From: Pseudomonadota bacterium | GTDB taxonomy: Bacteria; Pseudomonadota; Gammaproteobacteria; Burkholderiales; Burkholderiaceae_D | DNA length: 5,052 bases | Reading direction: 5' to 3' | NCBI GenBank assembly: GCA_023420795.1 | Contig: JAEZVM010000006.1 | Location: 1-5,052, forward strand | The notes under the pieces: model-generated | Told to the model about the DNA's origin: nothing | Database searches by the model: none | What the model saw: only the letters and a program-made list of their open reading frames with translations | Part shown: positions 1 to 5,052 of the stretch, piece after piece | How positions within the stretch are numbered: the stretch's first letter is position 1 | How the letters are laid out: each line of letters opens with the position of its first letter | Made by a program: the position numbers and the translations under genes

Positions 1-577
1 CCCCTTCGGGATGCGTGGCAAGCAGCGCGCGGCCTTTGTTGCCGTCCTTGTGATGGGCTTCGGCGATGACGTTGCACAGGTTCATGCCCAGACCGGTGGA
101 AGGGGTGTCTTCCTTGGCGCCGATGCCGGGACCGTCGTCGCGGATGGTAAATACCAGCGCGCCGTCTTCCTGCCGACAACCGAGCCGGATCGATGAGCGC
201 GCGAAGCGCATAGCATTCTGCAAGGCAGCCTCAAGCGCCAGCGCCACCAGCACCTCGTCGAAGAAACCGACGACCGGCATGTTCTCCGCGTCGAGGGAAA
301 TGTCGATGCCGGGCTTGGCGCTGCCTGCCTGCCGGGCCAGCGCCTGCAGGAAGTCCTGCGGGCAATGCGCATCTATCCTTGCAGTCAGCCCCAGCGAGGA
401 AGCCTTGTAAAGCGTCAGGAAGCCGATCAGCTTTTCCTGCAGCCCGAGGCAGGTGCCATGTGCATGCTGTGCGCGTTCATGGTCCGGTTTCGCAGTCAGG
501 CCGCGCAGCTCGCCTTCGAGCACACCAAGCGCGTTCTTGATGTCATGCACGATGATGGCGGCGAGCGCGGCGTCCAA
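1..577 (-). CDS. Sensorless histidine kinase, C-terminal end cut by window edge
   Basis: This is the ATP-dependent autokinase of a two-component system; it presumably phosphorylates the response regulator encoded just upstream. The 192 residues visible run open to the left edge. The H-box HDIKNALG starts at residue 11 (H11 is the phospho-acceptor). The N-box lies around N121 (LQNAMRFA), the G1 box DDGPGIG at 147-153 and the G2 box TGLGMNL at 161-167, all in the normal HATPase order. Only about 10 residues precede the histidine, so there is no transmembrane segment, PAS, GAF or HAMP domain, and the protein should be cytoplasmic. No ATG lies near the start. I chose TTG at 575-577 because AGGAG sits 6 nt upstream (584-588); TTG at 581-583 is in frame but directly abuts that site. 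Start is 2 nt after the regulator's stop codon, so translation is probably coupled. Kinase identity is firm; its signal and exact start are not. Confidence 0.9.
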   Translation of the reverse strand, partial: MDAALAAIIVHDIKNALGVLEGELRGLTAKPDHERAQHAHGTCLGLQEKLIGFLTLYKASSLGLTARIDAHCPQDFLQALARQAGSAKPGIDISLDAENMPVVGFFDEVLVALALEAALQNAMRFARSSIRLGCRQEDGALVFTIRDDGPGIGAKEDTPSTGLGMNLCNVIAEAHHKDGNKGRALLATHPEG

Positions 578-579
578 GT

Positions 580-2211
580 TCAACTCCTCTTGCTGGCGAT
601 GTTGACCAGTGTCTCGCGCAGGAAGCGGTACATCTTCGCCACCCGCTCGCTTCCCGGCATCAGTTCGTCCAGTTTCGCCAGATAACCGTTGACGCGCGCC
701 ACGTATTCGCGGTGCAGTCCTTTCTGGCTCATCCACAGCAGGTGCAGCTGCGCGGCGGCCAGCAGCATGCCGGTATTTTCCGGCATGCTCTGCAGCGCTT
801 CCTCCAGCTTTGCCAGCGATTCATCGGGGCGGGCGCTGCGCATCAGCGCTTCGGCTTCGGCGACGATCGCCATGCTGTGGTTGACCGACTTGTCGATGAT
901 GTCCTTGGCCATCGCTTCATTGCCGGTATCGGCCAGCACCTTGCGCGCCATCGACACCAGCGACTGGTTCTCGTGGTCCGACTTGACCGCTGCCGACAGG
1001 ATGTCGGCGCCTTCCGCATCCAGCCCGATCGAGAATGCAGCCTTGGCCAGCGCGAGCGTGGCGTTGTCGGCGCGCGCGCCCTGCGCCAGGTTCTTGGCCG
1101 CGATGAATGCCTTGTCGGCGGCCGCATGGTCGCCGAGCTTCACGTAAGCCTGCGCGCGCACCGCGGCCTGGGTCGCGCCGAAGCCGCTGGCCGAGGCGAA
1201 GGCGCGCGGCACGTCCGACAGCAGCTTCAGCGCCGCATCTGCATCGCCCTTGTCGACATGTACCTGCGCCAGCGCCAGCAGGTCGGAGGGCTGCGCGGTC
1301 AGCGATCCCTTGGTATGTTTGACCGCCTTGTCAAAAGCGGCCTGCGCCTGTTCCAGCTTGCCGATCCGGTAGGCGGCATCGCCCACCATCCGGCTGCGCC
1401 GGGCCGACGGAATCACTTCGCTCGACTGCGTCAGCGCTTCCAGCGCGGCCGCTTCGTCGTTTTCCATGCGCGCAATCTGCGCCAGCAGGTCGTAGGCGGG
1501 AATGAACTGGGAGTTCTGCGCCAGCACCGCCTTCACCAGCGCCTTTGCTTCCTGCGGGCGGCCGGCAGCGATGTCGCATCTGGCCAGGCCGATGCGTGCC
1601 CAGATCAGGTCGTCGCGCATGCCGAGCGCTTGCATGTACACGGTGCGCGCTTCGTCGATGTTGCCGATGTCCAGCAGCAGGCGGCCCTTGAGCTTGAGAA
1701 TTTCGGTCACCCATTTCGGATGGATCGCCAGCACCCGGTCGCATACCGCGGCCGCGCCGGCAAAGTCCTTCTGATGCATGCGGTCGGTTATTTGCTGGAG
1801 CGCGGCCTGCTTGTCGAGCAGCCGCACGATACGTTCCTGCAGCTTGACCGCAGTCAGCGGTTTCAGCAGATACGCATCCGGCTGGAACTCGGCGGCGGCG
1901 GCCACCAGCCCGTAGCTGCTCTCGGCGGTGACCATGATGAACATCGACGCCGGCGGTAGCAATTCCTGCGAGCGGAAGAACTCCAGCAACTGCTGGCCGT
2001 TGGTTTCCTTCTCCAGGTTGTAGTCGCACACGATCAGGTCGTAGTTGTTCTCGCGCACGAGGCGGATCGCATCGTCCGGCGTCGTCGCTTGATCGACGCG
2101 GGTGATCTCAAGTTGGCCGAGCTGTATGCGCATGCTCTGCCGCATCGCGGGCAGATCTTCGATGATCAGGGAACGAAGATTGGCAAAACGGCTGTCGGAG
2201 ACGGTCGCCAT
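580..2211 (-). CDS. Response regulator: CheY-like receiver with TPR-like output region
   Basis: This 543-residue cytoplasmic protein has an N-terminal receiver domain (about residues 12-135) with all key residues visible: acidic pair E18/D19, phospho-acceptor D63 in LIVCDYNL, switch T95 in MVTAE and K117 in LLKPL. From about 140 to 525 it is all-helical and alanine-rich, with repeated TPR-like helix pairs such as those around GNIDEARTVYMQAL (183-196), GRPQEAKALVKAVL (217-230), GKLEQAQAAFDKAV (284-297) and KGDADAALKLL (321-331). There is no DNA-binding, GGDEF, EAL or PilZ domain, so output is presumably protein-protein interaction controlled by phosphorylation. The ATG at 2209-2211 starts the receiver at normal spacing; the upstream ribosome site is weak. 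It is the first gene of a unit with the histidine kinase, its likely partner. Receiver call is firm; the TPR assignment rests on helix pattern, and the physiological target is unknown. Confidence 0.9.
   Translation of the reverse strand: MATVSDSRFANLRSLIIEDLPAMRQSMRIQLGQLEITRVDQATTPDDAIRLVRENNYDLIVCDYNLEKETNGQQLLEFFRSQELLPPASMFIMVTAESSYGLVAAAAEFQPDAYLLKPLTAVKLQERIVRLLDKQAALQQITDRMHQKDFAGAAAVCDRVLAIHPKWVTEILKLKGRLLLDIGNIDEARTVYMQALGMRDDLIWARIGLARCDIAAGRPQEAKALVKAVLAQNSQFIPAYDLLAQIARMENDEAAALEALTQSSEVIPSARRSRMVGDAAYRIGKLEQAQAAFDKAVKHTKGSLTAQPSDLLALAQVHVDKGDADAALKLLSDVPRAFASASGFGATQAAVRAQAYVKLGDHAAADKAFIAAKNLAQGARADNATLALAKAAFSIGLDAEGADILSAAVKSDHENQSLVSMARKVLADTGNEAMAKDIIDKSVNHSMAIVAEAEALMRSARPDESLAKLEEALQSMPENTGMLLAAAQLHLLWMSQKGLHREYVARVNGYLAKLDELMPGSERVAKMYRFLRETLVNIASKRS
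584..588 (-). promoter_or_regulatory. Ribosome binding site of the histidine kinase gene
   Basis: AGGAG on the minus strand lies inside the last codons of the response regulator gene and 6 nt before the TTG at 575-577. It decides the start choice for the kinase, which has no ATG nearby, and implies that the ribosome finishing the regulator feeds the kinase start. Confidence 0.6.
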
Positions 2212-2238
2212 AAGGAAGTCCGGAAATAAGCAGGAAAG

Positions 2239-2298
2239 GAATCAGACTACATAACTTACCTTACGGCAACATTTCTGTCAGTCGGAAGAATCTGATTC
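2239..2298. repeat. 8-bp inverted repeat, right arm in a near-perfect palindrome
   Basis: GAATCAGA at 2239-2246 is the exact reverse complement of TCTGATTC at 2291-2298. The right arm is part of GAATCTGATTC (2288-2298), a palindrome of two 5-bp arms around one central base. The left copy extends to GAATCAGACTA, so the two sites match at 9 of 11 positions. They flank the candidate leftward promoter and share three bases (2239-2241) with the left arm of the larger repeat. An operator pair is possible but unproven. Confidence 0.35.
2253..2281 (-). promoter_or_regulatory. Weak candidate sigma70 promoter for the regulator-kinase unit
   Basis: On the minus strand CTGACA (2276-2281, five of six bases like TTGACA) is followed after 17 nt by TAAGTT (2253-2258, only three of six like TATAAT). 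Transcription would begin roughly 35 nt before the regulator start codon. The -10 match is poor, so this is only a candidate; another sigma factor or an activator may be involved. I found no convincing promoter for the rightward unit. Confidence 0.2.
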
Positions 2299-2412
2299 GG
2301 GCCATCTTCGGCAGGCTTGTTATTTCATTTCCTGCAACCATCGCCGCCCTGCCGCGTCCAACTTCCACATTCCTTACACATGTCGTGGTAGGGACGTTTG
2401 CGTGTACTTACT

Positions 2413-2441
2413 AGGCCTCATTTCCTCATTGAAAAGGGCCT
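2413..2441 (+). other. Possible hairpin in the leader of the homospermidine synthase gene
   Basis: AGGCC (2413-2417) can pair with GGCCT (2437-2441), and inside it TTTC (2421-2424) with GAAA (2431-2434) around the 6-nt loop CTCATT, separated by small unpaired stretches. It would sit 34 nt before the chosen ATG and would cover the AAGGG site of an alternative ATG at 2443. Each stem is short, so it may be chance. Confidence 0.2.
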
Positions 2442-2475
2442 TATGTTGGCAGCAACGGGAGCAGGGCAGGACGAG

Positions 2476-3894
2476 ATGAACAACGATATTCAACGGATGC
2501 GGTTTCCCGGCCGGCTGATCATGGTGGGCTTCGGCAGCATTGGGCAGGCCGTGCTGCCGTTGTTGTTGCGTCACTTCGATCTCGCGCCGAAACAGATCAC
2601 GATTCTTTCCGCCGATGCCGACGGCGCTCAGGTGGCGGAGGAATTCAGCACCGTGCTGCGAATGCAGCCGCTGACTGAAGACAATGTTGCCCCGGTGCTG
2701 GAGCCGCAACTGCAACAGGGAGACTTCCTGCTCAACCTGTCGGTGGATGTGTCGAGCCGCGCGCTGATCGAGCTGTGCTGGCGGCGCGGCGCGCTGTATC
2801 TGGATACCTGCACCGAACCGTGGGCCGGCGCTTACATGGATGCGTCGCGCCCGGCGTCGCAGCGCTCCAATTACGCGCTGCGCGAAGAAGTGCTGGAATT
2901 CCGGCGTACGCATCCTTTAGGACCGACCGCCATCATGACGCTGGGCGCGAACCCTGGGTTGGCCTCGGTTTTCGTCAAGCAGGCGCTGCTGAAGCTCGCG
3001 GCCGACAACGGTCTAGCTGTCAACGGCCCGGTGCGCCATGCGGACTGGGCGGTGCTCGCGCATCGCCTCGGCATCAAGGTTATCCATATCGCCGAGCGCG
3101 ACACGCAGACCACTGCGCGGCGCAAGCAGCGCGGCGAATTCGTCAATACCTGGTCGGTCGAGGGCTTCATCGCCGAAGGCTTGCAGCCGGCGGAACTGGG
3201 CTGGGGCAGCCACGAGCGGCACTGGCCGGCGGATGCAGGCAGGCACGACTTCGGCGGCGGCGCGGCGATCTACCTGAACCGGCCCGGCGCGGCGACCCGC
3301 GTGCGCAGCTGGACGCCGCTCGAAGGAGCGTATCACGGGTTTCTTATCACGCACAGCGAATCGATTTCCATCGCCGACCATCTGACCCTGCGCGAAGGCG
3401 GCGAGGTGACGTACCGGCCCACCGTGCATTACGCCTACCACCCGTGCGACGACGCGGTGCTGTCGATCCACGAGATGGCGGGACGGAACTGGCAGCCGCA
3501 GCCCGCGCATCGCATCCTCCGCGATGAGATCGAGACAGGCATCGACGAACTCGGCGTACTCCTGATGGGCAACGAGCGCGGCGTGTACTGGTACGGCTCG
3601 CGTCTCGGCATCGAACAGGCGCGCGAGCTCGCGCCGTACAACAACGCGACCAGCCTGCAGGTGGTGGCCGGCGTCTTGGCCGGCATGGCCTGGGCGCTGC
3701 GCAATCCGAAGGCTGGCGTAGTGGAACCGGACGATCTCGATCCGGGGGCGATCATGGCGATTGCGCGGCCCTATCTGGGCGAAGTGATCGGCATCTATGG
3801 CGACTGGAATCCGCTGTGCGGCAGGGAGCGCTTGTTCGGCGAAGACCTCGACCGGGACGACCCCTGGCAGTTCAGGAACTTCCGGGTGACGTAA
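2476..3894 (+). CDS. hss: Homospermidine synthase (EC 2.5.1.44)
   Basis: This NAD-dependent cytoplasmic enzyme makes sym-homospermidine from two putrescines (or putrescine plus spermidine). Residues 14-23 (LIMVGFGSIG) form the Rossmann dinucleotide site. Strong family blocks follow: NLSVD (87-91), TEPW (113-116), RSNYALRE (130-137), GANPG (158-162), HIAERDTQ (204-211), NTWSVEGF (224-231), LQPAELGWG (236-244), THSESISIAD (292-301), YAYHPCDDAVLS (319-330), GIDELGVLL (355-363) and DPWQFRN (462-468). From memory, the active-site residues of the Blastochloris viridis enzyme (E117, N162, E210, W229, E237, H296) all appear here exactly three positions lower (E114, N159, E207, W226, E234, H293). I chose ATG 2476: it gives 472 residues, close to about 477 for the family, and the same distance to the Rossmann motif, with AGGA 4 nt upstream. 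In-frame ATG 2443 (483 residues) is an alternative; TTG 2398 adds unconserved sequence. The PuuB-like gene follows 14 bp downstream. Confidence 0.96.
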   Translation: MNNDIQRMRFPGRLIMVGFGSIGQAVLPLLLRHFDLAPKQITILSADADGAQVAEEFSTVLRMQPLTEDNVAPVLEPQLQQGDFLLNLSVDVSSRALIELCWRRGALYLDTCTEPWAGAYMDASRPASQRSNYALREEVLEFRRTHPLGPTAIMTLGANPGLASVFVKQALLKLAADNGLAVNGPVRHADWAVLAHRLGIKVIHIAERDTQTTARRKQRGEFVNTWSVEGFIAEGLQPAELGWGSHERHWPADAGRHDFGGGAAIYLNRPGAATRVRSWTPLEGAYHGFLITHSESISIADHLTLREGGEVTYRPTVHYAYHPCDDAVLSIHEMAGRNWQPQPAHRILRDEIETGIDELGVLLMGNERGVYWYGSRLGIEQARELAPYNNATSLQVVAGVLAGMAWALRNPKAGVVEPDDLDPGAIMAIARPYLGEVIGIYGDWNPLCGRERLFGEDLDRDDPWQFRNFRVT

Positions 3895-3896
3895 TC

Positions 3897-3901
3897 AGGG
3901 A
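3897..3901 (+). promoter_or_regulatory. Ribosome binding site of the PuuB-like gene
   Basis: AGGGA lies 7 nt before the GTG at 3909-3911, in the 14-bp gap after the homospermidine synthase stop codon. It supports the GTG start and translation from a shared transcript. Confidence 0.6.
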
Positions 3902-3908
3902 CTTCCCC

Positions 3909-5052
3909 GTGCTGCTGAAAAAAGAATCCGGCCTGAACGAGAACTCGTACTACGAGGCCAGTGTGACGCGGCCGCCTGTCGCTGCCACGCTGCGGGGCCG
4001 GATGGTCGCCGATGTCGGCGTGGTCGGCGGCGGCTATGCCGGCCTGTCGGCTGCGCTGGAATTGGCGGCACGCGGCTATTCGGTCGTGCTGCTGGAAGCA
4101 CGGCGGATCGGCTGGGGCGCATCCGGTCGGAACGGCGGACAGGTCATCGTCGGCTATGCGGGGCAGGCGGCCATCGAAAGGCAGTTGTCGCCGGATGATG
4201 CGCGCCGGGCATGGGATATCTCGGTCGAAGCGATGCGACTGCTGCAGCAACGCATCGCCGCTCATGCGATTGACTGCGACTACACGCCCGGCTACCTGAC
4301 GTTGGCGGTCACCGCGCGGAAGGCGCGCTCGCTTCTTGGCTGGATCGAGCATCTCGCCGATGTCTATGACTATCCGGTGCAGGCTATCCCGGCTGCCGAG
4401 ATGCGCGACTGGATCGCCAGCGGACAGTTCCATTCCGGCGCCTATGACATGCAATCCGGCCATCTGCATCCGCTGAAGTACTGCCTCGGGCTGGCCGACG
4501 CGGCACGCACGGCAGGCGTGCAATTATTCGAGGACTCGGCGGTGACCGGGATTGTGCGCGGCAATGCGCCGGCGCTGAAGACAGCCGAGGGTGAGCTCGC
4601 CTGCCGCTTTGCGATTTTGGCCGGCAATGTTTATCTCGACCAGTTCGGCGGCAGCATTGCGCCAGAACTCATGCGGCGCATCATCCCGGTCGGCACTTAC
4701 ATCATCGCCACCGAACCGATGCCGCGAGAACGCGCCGATACGCTGATCCGTCACCGCGCCGCGGTATCCGACACCAACTTCGTGCTCGACTACTTCCGTG
4801 TAACCGCCGACCACCGGTTGCTGTTTGGCGGTGCGGATGCCTTCAGCGGCGCGACGCCGCCGAACCTGGTCGAACATGTGCGGCAGCGCATGCTGGCAGT
4901 CTTCCCGCAACTGGCCGACCTGGCGATCCCGTACACATGGGGCGGCTTCGTCGATGCGACCATCAACCATGCGCCGGACTTCGGCCGGCTCGGCGACAAC
5001 ATCTATTACCTGCAGGGGTTCTCCGGGCATGGGCTGGCGCTCGCGGGCATTG
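3909..5052 (+). CDS. FAD-dependent oxidoreductase, PuuB-like (DAO fold), 3' end cut by window edge
   Basis: This flavoenzyme belongs to the D-amino-acid-oxidase-like family and resembles E. coli PuuB, which oxidises gamma-glutamylputrescine to the aldehyde. The 381 residues visible (E. coli PuuB has about 426) show the N-terminal SYYEAS (13-18), where PuuB has SYYAAS. The FAD-binding motif GGGYAG (40-45) sits after a beta strand, E63 of VVLLEA should contact the FAD ribose, and ASGRNGGQ (71-78) is the family signature. Further PuuB-like blocks are IDCDYTPGYL, SGHLHPL, ILAGNVYL, LDYFRVTADHRLLFGG and, near the edge, FGRLGDNIYYLQGFSGHG. No signal peptide is visible. The GTG start at 3909 has AGGGA 7 nt upstream, and the first in-frame ATG (residue 32) would leave the SYYEAS block out. 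Fourteen base pairs separate it from homospermidine synthase, so the two are probably co-transcribed. The fold is firm; the substrate is open (gamma-glutamylputrescine, putrescine, homospermidine or another amine), so I give no gene symbol. Confidence 0.9.
   Translation, partial: MLLKKESGLNENSYYEASVTRPPVAATLRGRMVADVGVVGGGYAGLSAALELAARGYSVVLLEARRIGWGASGRNGGQVIVGYAGQAAIERQLSPDDARRAWDISVEAMRLLQQRIAAHAIDCDYTPGYLTLAVTARKARSLLGWIEHLADVYDYPVQAIPAAEMRDWIASGQFHSGAYDMQSGHLHPLKYCLGLADAARTAGVQLFEDSAVTGIVRGNAPALKTAEGELACRFAILAGNVYLDQFGGSIAPELMRRIIPVGTYIIATEPMPRERADTLIRHRAAVSDTNFVLDYFRVTADHRLLFGGADAFSGATPPNLVEHVRQRMLAVFPQLADLAIPYTWGGFVDATINHAPDFGRLGDNIYYLQGFSGHGLALAGI

Larger units (their letters stand above)
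2230..2335. repeat. 12-bp inverted repeat with one mismatch, arms 82 bp apart
   Basis: GCAGGAAAGGAA at 2230-2241 matches the reverse complement of TTCATTTCCTGC at 2324-2335 at 11 of 12 positions, with the first 8 exact. The arms bracket the middle of the divergent intergenic region and the candidate leftward promoter. They could be two half sites of a looping or cooperative regulator, or chance similarity; no known operator consensus is recognised. Confidence 0.4.

Noticed and set aside
66..685. Plus-strand open frames at the left edge
   Set aside because: They are antisense to the histidine kinase, whose H, N, G1 and G2 boxes are read in order on the minus strand.
712..1959. Plus-strand open frame of 415 codons
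   Set aside because: It lies wholly antisense to the response regulator. Its product is rich in Arg, His and Gln with no domain, while the opposite strand encodes a clear receiver and TPR-like protein; this is the usual shadow frame of a high-GC gene.
1331..2029. Minus-strand open frame of 232 codons
   Set aside because: It is an out-of-frame overlap of the response regulator on the same strand, with Arg/Gly/Ala-rich composition and no motif.
2311..2335. GCAGG...CCTGC hairpin as a terminator
   Set aside because: The stem is 5 bp with a 15-nt loop and no following run of T, and it lies upstream of both divergent units where no terminator is expected.
2374..2913. Minus-strand open frame of 179 codons reaching into the intergenic region
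   Set aside because: Most of it is antisense to the conserved N-terminal half of homospermidine synthase, and no protein family is recognisable.
2775..3527. Plus-strand open frame of 250 codons
   Set aside because: It is an alternative frame inside homospermidine synthase, whose own frame carries all the family blocks; composition is Arg-rich and low-information.
3795..5030. Two long minus-strand open frames (3795-4523 and 4524-5030)
   Set aside because: They are antisense to the end of homospermidine synthase and to the PuuB-like gene, where the plus strand shows unbroken family motifs. Neither has a recognisable domain.

Overview
The window is high-GC, densely packed bacterial DNA. Codon style and gene content suggest a proteobacterium, most likely a betaproteobacterium of the Oxalobacteraceae type. 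That placement is an inference from protein style, not from any marker gene. I see no tRNA, rRNA, CRISPR array, insertion sequence or clear intrinsic terminator.

The layout is two divergent transcription units around a 264-bp intergenic region (2212-2475). On the minus strand, reading leftwards from 2211, lie a response regulator with a TPR-like output region (580-2211) and, tightly coupled behind it, a small histidine kinase (1-577, cut by the window edge). The kinase has only about 10 residues before its phospho-accepting histidine, so it has no sensor domain. Together they form a cytoplasmic two-component pair whose regulator has no DNA-binding domain and probably acts through protein-protein contacts.

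On the plus strand lie homospermidine synthase (2476-3894) and, 14 bp downstream, a GTG-started FAD-dependent oxidoreductase of the PuuB (gamma-glutamylputrescine oxidase) type (3909 to the right edge, incomplete). The first makes homospermidine from putrescine. The second belongs to a family that oxidises putrescine derivatives, so the operon joins polyamine synthesis to a probable polyamine or amine oxidation step.

The divergent intergenic region carries a 12-bp inverted repeat with one mismatch and an 8-bp inverted repeat inside it. They flank a weak candidate promoter for the regulator-kinase unit and could be operator sites. The most interesting points are the pairing of homospermidine synthase with a PuuB-like oxidase, the sensorless kinase with its TPR regulator, and the nested repeats between the two units.
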